Of a stretch of DNA of 64,000 bases, positions 56,243 through 64,000 are shown piece after piece. Source of the stretch: Pseudomonas sp. S30 (GTDB lineage Bacteria; Pseudomonadota; Gammaproteobacteria; Pseudomonadales; Pseudomonadaceae); contig NZ_JACVTO010000007.1 of the NCBI RefSeq assembly GCF_016518545.1, positions 182,379 through 246,378 of the forward strand, read 5' to 3'. Each line of letters begins with the position of its first letter. The first letter of the stretch is position 1. The translations under genes were made by a program, and so were the position numbers. The notes below the pieces were generated by a model. It was not told the origin of the DNA and did not search any database. It worked only from the letters and a program-made list of their open reading frames with translations.

Positions 56243-58396
56243 ATGTCATCCGCTGCTTCGCCCCGCCGTTTTGCCCCCAACCTGCTAGCCCTGGCCGTCT
56301 GCATGTGTTCCTTTGGCCATACCTGGGCCGAAGAAGCACCTGCCACGGGCGTCCTGGAACTCGGCGCCACCCAGATCAGCGATGAACGCCTGGGCAGTAC
56401 GACCGAAGGCACGCAATCCTACACCACGGGGGCCATGGCGACCGCTACCAAGCTGCCGCTGACCATGCGCGAAACGCCCCAGGCGGTGACGGTGATCACC
56501 CGCCAGCGCATGGACGACCAGAACATGACCAGCATCAACGACGTGGCGCGCTACACGCCCGGGCTGTTCCTCAACCAGTCCAGCGGCCCCGGACGGCAGA
56601 CCTACACCGCCCGCGGCTTCGATGTCGACAACATCATGTACGACGGTATCCCCAGCAACTACAACGGCTGGGAGGTGGGTGCGCAGCCCAACCTGGCGAT
56701 GTTCGACCGGGTCGAGGTGGTGCGCGGCGCCACCGGGCTGGTGACCGGCGCCGGTACGCCCTCGGCCGCCATCAACCTGGTGCGCAAGCGGCCACTGCCC
56801 GGCCAGGCAGTCACGCTCACCGGCGCTGCGGGCACCTGGGACAATTATCGGGGCGAAGTGGATGCCTCCAGCCCGCTCAACGACAGCGGCACGCTGCGCG
56901 GTCGAGTGGTGACGTCCTTCCAGGACAGCGACGGGTTCCGTGACCGAGAACAGGAAACCCACGGCCTGCTGTATGCCATTACCGAGGCCGACCTCAGCGA
57001 AGACACCACATTGACCCTGGGCTTGTCTCATCAGAAGGACCGGACCAATGTGTTCTGGGGCGCGATCCCTACCGACCTCAGCGGCCACCACCAGAACCTG
57101 TCACGCTCCTATAACCCTGGCAGCGACTGGGAAGACAAGGATCAGGAAATCAACACCCTGTTCGCCGAACTGCGCCAGCGGCTGGCCTACGATTGGAACT
57201 TGCAGGTCAACGCCAACTACAGCGAACAGAACGCGCTGTTCAGGGGGTCTTACCAATCGCGCTGGGACGCGGCCAAGACCCTGGGCCGTACCGTCTACCA
57301 ATCGGCTCACGATGAAAATCAGCTGGGCCTGGATGCCTTTGCCAGCGGCCCGTTCCAGTTGCTGGGCAGGGAGCACGAGCTCGTGCTCGGCGCCAGCAAG
57401 CGCGTCTACGACATGAGCGAACGCGACTACAGCCCCTACGACATGTACTACCCGTTGAACGGCGGCAAGCCCGACTTCGTGCACACCAGCAGCAGCCGCT
57501 ACCTGATCAACCAAGAGGGCGTGTACGCCACTACACGCCTGAGCCTGGCCGATCCGCTCAAGCTGATCCTCGGGGGCCGCCTGGACTGGTACGACTACGA
57601 CAAGCGCGGCAGCAACGACGGCGACTACAAGGTGACCCGCCACGTGACCCGCTATGGCGGACTGATCTACGAGCTGGACGATCATCACTCGGTCTATGTC
57701 AGCTACACCGACATCTTCACCCCGCAAAACGGCAAGGACACTTCCGGCAGGCCGATCATCCCGATCGTGGGCAAGAACTACGAGATCGGCATCAAAGGTG
57801 AGTACTTCGAGGGCGCGCTCAACGCCAGCCTGGCGCTGTTCCGCATCGACCAGGAAAACCGCCAAGTGACAGTGAGCATGGCCAACTGCCCGCAACTGAC
57901 CTGCTATCAAGCCTCCGGCGAAGTGAGAAGCCAGGGCGTGGACTTCGAACTGCAAGGCGCACTCACCGACCACTGGCAGGTCGGCACCGGCTACACCTAT
58001 GCGCGGGTACACACGATCAAGGACGACAGCAACCCGGATTCTGTAAACAAGCCGCTGTACTCCTACATTCCCGAGCACCAGTTCAAGCTGTTCACCACCT
58101 ATCGTTTCCAGGGCCCGCTGGAGAAACTGCGCGTCGGTGGCGGCGTCACCTGGCAGAGCCGGATGTACAACGACATCCCGGTCGATGGCAGCACTTACCG
58201 CCTGCAACAGGGCAGCTACGCCGTCACCGACCTGATGGCCGGCTACCAGCTCACACGCAACCTGGACCTGCAACTCAATGCCAACAACGTCTTCGACCGA
58301 CGCTACTACACGTCCATTTCCCAGTCGGTGGACTACGGCGGCGACACGTTCGGCGCGCCGCGCAACCTGATGCTCACGGCCAAGTACAGCTTCTGA
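56243..58396 (+). CDS. TonB-dependent siderophore receptor
   Basis: 717 residues. Signal peptide to about residue 31 (ending HTWA), short N-terminal region without a signalling (STN) domain, plug domain (about 70-190; RETPQAVTVITRQRMDDQNM, ARGFDVDNIMYDGIPSN) and a 22-strand barrel ending in the usual terminal Phe (AKYSF). Imports a ferric siderophore, ligand unknown. Start at 56243 has AAGGA; an in-frame ATG at 56141 is rejected because it would place hydrophobic sequence before the signal peptide. No siderophore synthesis or FecI/FecR genes are adjacent. Confidence 0.92.
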   Translation: MSSAASPRRFAPNLLALAVCMCSFGHTWAEEAPATGVLELGATQISDERLGSTTEGTQSYTTGAMATATKLPLTMRETPQAVTVITRQRMDDQNMTSINDVARYTPGLFLNQSSGPGRQTYTARGFDVDNIMYDGIPSNYNGWEVGAQPNLAMFDRVEVVRGATGLVTGAGTPSAAINLVRKRPLPGQAVTLTGAAGTWDNYRGEVDASSPLNDSGTLRGRVVTSFQDSDGFRDREQETHGLLYAITEADLSEDTTLTLGLSHQKDRTNVFWGAIPTDLSGHHQNLSRSYNPGSDWEDKDQEINTLFAELRQRLAYDWNLQVNANYSEQNALFRGSYQSRWDAAKTLGRTVYQSAHDENQLGLDAFASGPFQLLGREHELVLGASKRVYDMSERDYSPYDMYYPLNGGKPDFVHTSSSRYLINQEGVYATTRLSLADPLKLILGGRLDWYDYDKRGSNDGDYKVTRHVTRYGGLIYELDDHHSVYVSYTDIFTPQNGKDTSGRPIIPIVGKNYEIGIKGEYFEGALNASLALFRIDQENRQVTVSMANCPQLTCYQASGEVRSQGVDFELQGALTDHWQVGTGYTYARVHTIKDDSNPDSVNKPLYSYIPEHQFKLFTTYRFQGPLEKLRVGGGVTWQSRMYNDIPVDGSTYRLQQGSYAVTDLMAGYQLTRNLDLQLNANNVFDRRYYTSISQSVDYGGDTFGAPRNLMLTAKYSF

Positions 58397-58443
58397 CACC
58401 TGACCCGGCGCAGGGACGCGCCCCCACTCCACTCACCCAGCGC

Positions 58444-60390
58444 TCAAGGCTCCAGGTGCAGCAGGCGTGCCACACGTTCGAGCAACTCGCCCGTCTTGAA
58501 CGGCTTGATCAGCAGGTCCATCCCCGGCGCCAGAAACGCCTGGCGATCCTGCGCCGTCTCGGCGTAGCCGGTCATGAACAGCACGGGCAATCCGGCGCGC
58601 GCCTCGCGGGCAAGGTCCGCCAGCTCCCGGCCACTGAGCACCGGCAGGCCGACATCCGTCAGCAACAGTTCGAACGGTGCCGGCCCGCGCAGCAGCTCCA
58701 GGGCCTGCTCGACACCCCCTGCCGTGGTGCATTGGTAGCCCGCATCGGCAAGGGCCTCGGCCAGCGGCATGCGTACCGCCGCGACATCATCGACGATCAG
58801 TATCCGCTCACCATTGCCCCGCAGCTCAGGCTTGGCCGGTAACTCGACCGACACCGCCGCATCATCGGTGGCCGGCAACATCAAGCGGACCTCGGTACCA
58901 TGGCCGACCACGCTGTCCAGGCGCACATGGCCACCGGACTGCCGGGCGAAGCCATAGATGGTCGACAGTCCCAGACCCGTGCCCTGCCCCAGTGGCTTGG
59001 TGGTGAAGAACGGATCGAAGACCTTGCCCAGCACCGCAGGGTCGATGCCCTCACCGTCATCGCGCACGCTGATCGACAGGTACGGACCGTCGAGCAGATT
59101 GGGATCGCCGTGCGACCACACCGAACTGGTGCTGATCCAGATCTGCCCGCCGCGTGGCAACGCGTCGCGCGCGTTGATCGCCAGGTTGAGCACGGCGCTT
59201 TCCAATTGCACAGGGTCCACCAGCGCGGTGGCCGGCTTGTTGGAAAGCTGCAGCTTGAGCACCACTCGCTCGCCAATGGTGCGGTTGAGCAGTTCCTCCA
59301 GTGAACGAATATGGGCATTGACGTCCACGGGCCGGGTGTCCAACGGCTGCTGACGCGCGAAGGCCAGCAGGCGATGAGTCAAGGAAGCGCCGCTCATGGC
59401 CGAATTCAGCGCCGCTTCCGCGTAGATCGGCACCCGCTCCATACGACCATCGGCAATGCGTTTGCGGATCAGCTCCAGGCTGGTGATGATGCCGGTGAGC
59501 AGATTGTTGAAGTCATGAGCGATTCCACCGGTCAGGCTGCCCAAGGCATCCATCTTCTGCAATTGCAGCAACTGCGCCTCGGTACGCGCGTGCTCGGCGA
59601 CCTTCTCGGCCAGTTGGCTGGTGGCGACGTCCAGACGTTCCAGGTGCGAGCGCTCGCGGTGGCGGTGCTCGGTGATGTCCTCGACGAACACCAGGCACAG
59701 GCCCGGCGCCTGGTAAGGCGACAGCTGCCACTCGGTCTCGCGCACCTGGCCGTCGACGGTCATCAGCAAGGTCCCGCGCCAGCGCTCGCCTTCGAGCAGG
59801 TGCTGGCACAGGTTGGCGATGGCGGCCTCCTGTCCCGGCGCGAAGCACTCGCGCAGCTGTCGCCGGTCGTGATTATCCTGGGTCAGACGCACGAACGCCT
59901 CGTTGCACTCGGCCACGCCCAGGTGGCAGTCGAGCACGGCGATGGGCGCGGACACGTTGTTGAAGATCTCGCGAAAGCGCGCTTCACTGCGGCGCAAGGC
60001 CTGCTCCGCATCGCGCACCCGCAGCAGGGTACGCAAAGTGGCCAGGAGCACGTCCGGGTCTACTGGATGCACCAGGTAGGCGTCGGCCCCGGCATCGAGC
60101 CCGGTGATGATGTCACCACTCTGGATCGAGGCCGCCGACACATGGATCACCGGGAGCAACTCGGTGGCAGGATCCTTGCGTAGCAGTCGAACGATATCGA
60201 AGCCACTCATGTCGGGGAGGTTGACGTCCAGGATCAGCGCATCGAAGTGCTCGCTGGCGATCATCGCCAGGCCTTCGCCCCCGGTAGCGGCCTCCAGCAC
60301 CTGGTAGCCGTGGGAGTCCAGCCGACGGCGCAAGGCGTAGCGGGTGGCGTAGTTGTCGTCGACGATGAGCAGGCGAATCTCAGTGCGCAT
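58444..60390 (-). CDS. Hybrid histidine kinase with N- and C-terminal receivers
   Basis: 648 residues, soluble. Receiver (about 5-125; Asp55), PAS (about 140-255), coiled-coil linker, HisKA with His292 (GGIAHDFNNLLTG, of the HWE/Sirohaem-like NtrB style), HATPase (about 390-515) and C-terminal receiver (about 530-645; Asp579 in LLTDVGLPVLSG). Both phosphoacceptors and the phosphorylated His are present. Start ATG at 60390 has AGGAGG; a GTG two codons upstream has no usable site. Last gene of the RsbRST-like operon, overlapping the kinase before it by 11 bases. Confidence 0.93.
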   Translation of the reverse strand: MRTEIRLLIVDDNYATRYALRRRLDSHGYQVLEAATGGEGLAMIASEHFDALILDVNLPDMSGFDIVRLLRKDPATELLPVIHVSAASIQSGDIITGLDAGADAYLVHPVDPDVLLATLRTLLRVRDAEQALRRSEARFREIFNNVSAPIAVLDCHLGVAECNEAFVRLTQDNHDRRQLRECFAPGQEAAIANLCQHLLEGERWRGTLLMTVDGQVRETEWQLSPYQAPGLCLVFVEDITEHRHRERSHLERLDVATSQLAEKVAEHARTEAQLLQLQKMDALGSLTGGIAHDFNNLLTGIITSLELIRKRIADGRMERVPIYAEAALNSAMSGASLTHRLLAFARQQPLDTRPVDVNAHIRSLEELLNRTIGERVVLKLQLSNKPATALVDPVQLESAVLNLAINARDALPRGGQIWISTSSVWSHGDPNLLDGPYLSISVRDDGEGIDPAVLGKVFDPFFTTKPLGQGTGLGLSTIYGFARQSGGHVRLDSVVGHGTEVRLMLPATDDAAVSVELPAKPELRGNGERILIVDDVAAVRMPLAEALADAGYQCTTAGGVEQALELLRGPAPFELLLTDVGLPVLSGRELADLAREARAGLPVLFMTGYAETAQDRQAFLAPGMDLLIKPFKTGELLERVARLLHLEP

Positions 60391-61249
60391 CGCCACCCTC
60401 CTGCGCCAGGGTCACCGGAATCGTGACGTGGAACGAAGAGCCGACGCCCGCTGTGCTCTGCATGCCCACCTCGCCGCCCAACAGCTCGGCGAATCGCTTG
60501 CACAGCGACAGCCCCAGACCAGTGCCGCGCAGACGCTTCTGCAGCGGCGAATCGATCTGATTGAAGTCTTCGAACAGGACCGCGTGCAGGTCCTGCGCGA
60601 TACCGATGCCGGTGTCGGTGACCGAGAACCGCACCCGGTCATGACCTTCCATCCGGGCGCAGACTCGCACCTCGCCGCGAGGCGTGAACTTCAGGGCGTT
60701 GGAGACGAAATTGCGCAGGATCTGCGCCAGTTTCTTGTCATCCGTGTAGAGCTTGGGCAAGCCCGTAGGCTCCTCGAAGATCAAGTCCACCGCCGAGCCT
60801 TCGACGATGGGCCTGAACATGCCGCGCAAGGCCGAGAACAGATCGAGCATGTCGAACCAGGCCGGCGAGATGGTGATGCGTCCGGCCTCGATCTTGGCCA
60901 GGTCCAGGAGGTCGTCGACCATGTCCGTCAGTTCGCGCGAGGCCATGCTGATAAACGCCACCTGCTTGTGCTGCTCGGCCGACAGCGGACCGTCCAGCTC
61001 GTCGGTGAGCAACCCGGTGATGCTCAGGATCGAACCTAGCGGGGTGCGGAACTCATGGCTCATGTACGACAGGAAACGGCTCTTGAGGTCCGACGCCTCG
61101 CGCAATTGCTCGGCCTGGACGTCGAGCTCGGCATAAAGCGCGAGCACGCCCTGGTTGGTTTCTTCCAGCTCGGCGCGCAGCGCCTGGTTTTCCGTCTGCA
61201 GCCGCGCGATCTCGGCACGCGGGTCGTCGGGATGAAGCCGATCAGGCAT
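60380..61249 (-). CDS. Cytoplasmic histidine kinase of the stressosome operon
   Basis: 289 residues. N-terminal coiled coil (about 10-55), HisKA with His65 (YMSHEFRTPLGSIL), HATPase (about 160-280) with FVSNALKFTP, DTGIGI and GTGLGLSLCKRFAELLGG. No membrane or sensor domain, so its input may come through protein partners such as the RsbT-like or phosphatase proteins in the operon. It overlaps the preceding gene by 8 bases and the hybrid kinase by 11. Confidence 0.92.
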   Translation of the reverse strand: MPDRLHPDDPRAEIARLQTENQALRAELEETNQGVLALYAELDVQAEQLREASDLKSRFLSYMSHEFRTPLGSILSITGLLTDELDGPLSAEQHKQVAFISMASRELTDMVDDLLDLAKIEAGRITISPAWFDMLDLFSALRGMFRPIVEGSAVDLIFEEPTGLPKLYTDDKKLAQILRNFVSNALKFTPRGEVRVCARMEGHDRVRFSVTDTGIGIAQDLHAVLFEDFNQIDSPLQKRLRGTGLGLSLCKRFAELLGGEVGMQSTAGVGSSFHVTIPVTLAQEGGDAH

Positions 61250-62258
61250 GAACGCCCTCCAGATCCACGGCCACGATCGTCACATCGTCGCGGCCACGGC
61301 AGAAATCACGGTGCAGTATGGCCGCCACCAAGGCAGGATGGCGGTGAACGAGGCCTGGATAGTCCTTCAGGTCCCACCGCGACTGCAGACCATCGCTGTA
61401 GAGAATCAGCAGGTTATCGCTCACCTGAGCGTAGTCGAACGCCTGCGCCCGGCGGTATTGGCCGCCGACGATGCCAGGCATCGACGCCAGGCCACGCCCC
61501 CGCGCCGGGCCGAGCAGCACGCCGCCGACATTGCCCACACCGCAGAAGGTCAGTTGATCGGGGCTCGCCTCGTACTGGGCCACCGCAATCGCGCCACCGC
61601 GAGTGCCGGACATCGCCCGGTGCAACCGCTCGATCAGCCGCACGGGTGCGTCGAAGGGTGCGTCGGCGAACGCGGCCTCAGCCGCCGCCGCCGCCGCCCG
61701 CGCGTGCTCACCATGACCCAGCCCATCGGCGACCAGCAGGCTCAGATGCCCCTGTTGCATTGCCAGAAACCAGCCATCGCCACACACGCTCTCCCCCGGC
61801 AGGCTGTGCTGGCAGACACCGACACGCAGATCATGCGTTGACTGACGCGGCCCATGGACCTTGGCCAGGATGGCCGTACCGCGGGCATCGCTGTAGAGGT
61901 CGAAGGTGTCGGCGATGCGCTCGATGGCCCCCAGCCCGATGCCCTGGGTGCCACTGGTGGAGTAGCCATCGGCGAGACAAGCCGAACGATCGAAACCCTG
62001 CGCACGATCGACGGCCAACAACTCCAGCGTGGCACCTTCAGTATGCGGCCAGGCGCGCATGTGCAAGGCACCATGCTGGGCATGCTTGACGATATTGCTG
62101 GTCAGCTCGGTAGCCAGCAGCGCTGCGCGCTCCACGTCGGTTTCGGCCAACCCGTGCTGGCGGGCGGTTTCGCGCGCCTGGCGACGGGCGTGCCCGACAT
62201 CGCTGGGGTCGTCGATGACGATCAATTGGGTGAGGCTGCCACAGAGGTTCATGTCCAT
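61242..62258 (-). CDS. Fused HATPase-PP2C phosphatase (RsbX/SpoIIE-like)
   Basis: 338 residues. N-terminal anti-sigma-type ATPase half (about 10-140) with ALLATELTSNIVKHA and GIGLGAIERIADTFDLYSD, then a C-terminal PP2C/SpoIIE phosphatase (about 145-330) with SVCGDGWFLAM and LLVADGLGHGEHA carrying metal-binding Asp residues, and RDDVTIVAVDL. In Gram-positive stressosomes RsbX dephosphorylates RsbR and RsbS; this fusion adds a kinase-like half. Overlaps neighbours on both sides by about 10 bases. Confidence 0.87.
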   Translation of the reverse strand: MDMNLCGSLTQLIVIDDPSDVGHARRQARETARQHGLAETDVERAALLATELTSNIVKHAQHGALHMRAWPHTEGATLELLAVDRAQGFDRSACLADGYSTSGTQGIGLGAIERIADTFDLYSDARGTAILAKVHGPRQSTHDLRVGVCQHSLPGESVCGDGWFLAMQQGHLSLLVADGLGHGEHARAAAAAAEAAFADAPFDAPVRLIERLHRAMSGTRGGAIAVAQYEASPDQLTFCGVGNVGGVLLGPARGRGLASMPGIVGGQYRRAQAFDYAQVSDNLLILYSDGLQSRWDLKDYPGLVHRHPALVAAILHRDFCRGRDDVTIVAVDLEGVHA

Positions 62259-62653
62259 CGCGTGATCGTCACCCGTGTTCCCTCACCCACCTTGGTGTCG
62301 AGTTCGAACTCGTCCACCAGCCGCCGCGCCCCGGTCAGGCCCAGTCCCAGACCGTTGCCGGAGGTCCAGCCGTCGGTCAGCGCCAGATCCAGGTCGGCGA
62401 TACCTGGACCCTGGTCACGAAACTGCACACGCACGCCAGCACGGGCGCCGTCGTCCAGCACCTGCCAATCCATGTCGCCACCGCCGCCGTAGACCACGGT
62501 GTTGCGGGCCAGCTCGCTGACGGCCGTCACCAGTTTGGTCAGGTCGACCAGGCGCATGCCGCACTCGCTGGCCAGCTTGCGCACCAGTTGACGTGCCAGA
62601 ACCACATCCTGTTCCAGCCGTACGGGGTGACTGCCGCTGTCGCGGACGTTCAT
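62249..62653 (-). CDS. rsbT: RsbT-like serine/threonine switch kinase
   Basis: 134 residues, GHKL ATPase of the RsbT/RsbW type. N-box SELARNTVVYGGGG, G1 box QFRDQGPGIADLDLALTDG and glycine-rich GLGLGLTGARRLVDEF. In B. subtilis RsbT phosphorylates RsbS and RsbR, leaves the stressosome and activates a partner by binding. Starts four bases before the end of the RsbS gene and overlaps the phosphatase gene by 10 bases. Confidence 0.9.
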   Translation of the reverse strand: MNVRDSGSHPVRLEQDVVLARQLVRKLASECGMRLVDLTKLVTAVSELARNTVVYGGGGDMDWQVLDDGARAGVRVQFRDQGPGIADLDLALTDGWTSGNGLGLGLTGARRLVDEFELDTKVGEGTRVTITRWT

Positions 62654-63012
62654 GAACGCAGCGTCCGCTGACGTAGCACATGCATGCCGCGCTCGACATT
62701 GAGCGCGGTGCTGACCCCAGGCAGGTCCAGGCCGAGCTCCACCAGCGTGATGGCCACGGCCGGCTGCATGCCTACCACCATGGTCTGGGCATCCATCAGG
62801 CGCGACAGGCTGGCGATCTGCGCGATCATCCGGCCAATGAAGGAATCGACCATGTCCAGCGCGGAGATATCGATGAGCACGCCGCGAGCGGAGGTACGAC
62901 TGATGCGATCGGTCAGGTCGTCCTGCAGGCGCAGGGCCAGTTGGTCGTGCATGTCGACCTGGATGGTCACCAGCAGGAACTCGCCCATCTGAAGAATCGG
63001 GATGCGTTCCAT
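62650..63012 (-). CDS. rsbS: RsbS-like STAS-domain antagonist
   Basis: 120 residues, single STAS domain. Ser57 in ALDMVDSFIG is at the position of the RsbS serine phosphorylated by RsbT. It is preceded by the RsbR-like gene with a three-base gap and overlaps rsbT by four bases. The conserved serine, rather than Thr, supports RsbS rather than RsbR assignment. Confidence 0.9.
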   Translation of the reverse strand: MERIPILQMGEFLLVTIQVDMHDQLALRLQDDLTDRISRTSARGVLIDISALDMVDSFIGRMIAQIASLSRLMDAQTMVVGMQPAVAITLVELGLDLPGVSTALNVERGMHVLRQRTLRS

Positions 63013-63015
63013 GGA

Positions 63016-63867
63016 TCAACCACGCCCGACCAGGCTGACGCCCAGGCGCGACAGCGCCAGTTGCAACGCATCGGCGAGGTTGGCCTTGGTGGTCAGCGAA
63101 CCCAGGTCAAGGCCCAGGTGCACGATGGTCTGGGCGATCTGTGGACGCACACCGCTGATGATGCAGTCGGCGCCCATCAGGCGAATGGCCGTGACGGTCT
63201 TGAGCAGGTGCTGAGCGACCAGGGTGTCGACCGTCGGCACGCCGGTGATATCGATGATGGCGATTTCCGAACCCGTATCGACGATGCGCTGGAGCAACGA
63301 CTCCATGACGGTCTGGCTGCGCTGCGAATCCAGGGTGCCGATCAATGGCAGGGCGAGCACACCGTCCCACAGCTTGACCACTGGCGTGGAGAGCTCGAGG
63401 AGTTCTTCCTGTTGGCGCTTGATCACTTCCTCGCGGGTTTTCTGGTAGACGCGCATGGTGTACATGCCCAACGAGTCGAGCAGACCGGAGACTTCCCAGA
63501 GTTGTTCGGCCAGCGCTTGCGGCTCGTTGGCGAACACAGTCTGCAAGAGGGCGAACAAGGGGCCTTTCAAGGCGAAGATGAAGAAGGTGGTCTGATGCGA
63601 GTCATGGCCAAGGCGGGCGCGGCTGGCTGACAGGCGATCCAGGAAGCGTCGTACCTCTTCCCAACCGGCAGCATTGATGTCGCCGCCATGACCGGCACGG
63701 GTAGCACGGGTGAGGACGCTCAGGAACTCACGGGCTTCCTGATTGACCTCCTGCTCCTTGATGTTGCGGGTCGCGCCCGTGGCTTGCAGGGCTTGGAGCC
63801 ATCCATCGAGCAGTTGTTGCTGGTGGGTTTCCATCGCATTCAACGTGCTGTCTTGCAGTGCTGCCAT
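63016..63867 (-). CDS. RsbR-like stressosome sensor protein
   Basis: 283 residues. N-terminal helical sensor domain (about 10-150; globin-like or RsbRD-type helical region, no haem ligand assigned) and C-terminal STAS domain (about 160-275). Thr215 in TGVPTVDTLVAQ matches the main RsbR threonine phosphorylated by RsbT. First gene of the operon; about 130 bases upstream remain in the window without a recognised promoter. The signal sensed is unknown. Confidence 0.88.
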   Translation of the reverse strand: MAALQDSTLNAMETHQQQLLDGWLQALQATGATRNIKEQEVNQEAREFLSVLTRATRAGHGGDINAAGWEEVRRFLDRLSASRARLGHDSHQTTFFIFALKGPLFALLQTVFANEPQALAEQLWEVSGLLDSLGMYTMRVYQKTREEVIKRQQEELLELSTPVVKLWDGVLALPLIGTLDSQRSQTVMESLLQRIVDTGSEIAIIDITGVPTVDTLVAQHLLKTVTAIRLMGADCIISGVRPQIAQTIVHLGLDLGSLTTKANLADALQLALSRLGVSLVGRG

Positions 63868-64000
63868 CGTCGGCTCCTGAGGGGTGATGGGTGGTGTCCT
63901 GTGGGTGGCACCTGCCCGAGTTACTGACCACCCCGGGGCGCAATAGTTGTATGCGAGGGGGTGGGTGGTCGCTATTGGCCATCTTATGCTGAATTGGGAG

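Noticed and set aside
58444..63867. A sigma-B regulatory operon
   Set aside because: No sigma factor, RsbV/RsbW pair or RsbU is present and pseudomonads are not known to have sigma-B; only the stressosome core families match.

Overview
The window is GC-rich chromosomal DNA from a gamma-proteobacterium of the genus Pseudomonas, most likely a yellow-pigmented member of the P. putida group. That assignment is inference, from the amaC-dpkA and kdgD-gudP-garD gene order, the family make-up and a complete zeaxanthin-glucoside carotenoid cluster of Pantoea-type gene content. Coding density is high and ATGA/GTGA start-stop overlaps are common. I see no rRNA, tRNA, CRISPR array, prophage or insertion sequence.

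Layout. 1-2 kb: the end of a D-lysine-type catabolic pair (dpkA, amaC; amaC runs off the left edge). 2-11 kb: a class I glutamine amidotransferase-like hydrolase, then a glucarate/galactarate operon (kdgD, gudP, garD, ketoglutarate semialdehyde dehydrogenase) and its probable FadR-type regulator. A shared GTTGTACGAT(A/C)AC motif precedes both kdgD and the regulator. 11-20 kb: mixed housekeeping and accessory genes (YeeE transporter, methyltransferase, anchored beta-propeller protein, azlCD plus AraC regulator, periplasmic copper-handling pair PCuAC/SCO1, alkB, YbjN, aldo/keto reductase).

20.6-38.1 kb: a stationary-phase or stress-type island. It holds a DUF6555 protein, a zinc alcohol dehydrogenase, a KGG-motif protein, a 1380-residue CheB-CheR-PAS-kinase-receiver protein, an orphan ClpP-like peptidase, a DUF72/endonuclease-like/clsB/YbhN operon, metallothionein with an acidic partner, and ligD. 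ligD is translationally coupled to an acyl-CoA dehydrogenase, a PIG-L deacetylase, a methyltransferase and a glycosyltransferase, an arrangement whose product is unknown to me.

38.1-45.9 kb: carotenoid cluster. crtE is divergent from fni-crtX-crtY-crtI-crtB, and crtZ is convergent with crtB and overlaps it. Together they would convert isopentenyl diphosphate to zeaxanthin and its glucosides. A near-perfect inverted repeat with TGTACA half-sites lies in the crtE/fni promoter region.

46-53.7 kb: a polyamine (gamma-glutamylation) set with an AraC regulator, glutamine-synthetase-like ligase, polyamine-binding protein and FAD amine oxidase, followed by sdaA and a divergent LysR regulator. 53.7-58.4 kb: polB and a TonB-dependent siderophore receptor. 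58.4-63.9 kb: a six-gene overlapping minus-strand operon, RsbR-RsbS-RsbT, a fused ATPase/PP2C phosphatase, a histidine kinase and a hybrid kinase. This is a stressosome-like module joined to two-component signalling in an organism not expected to have sigma-B.
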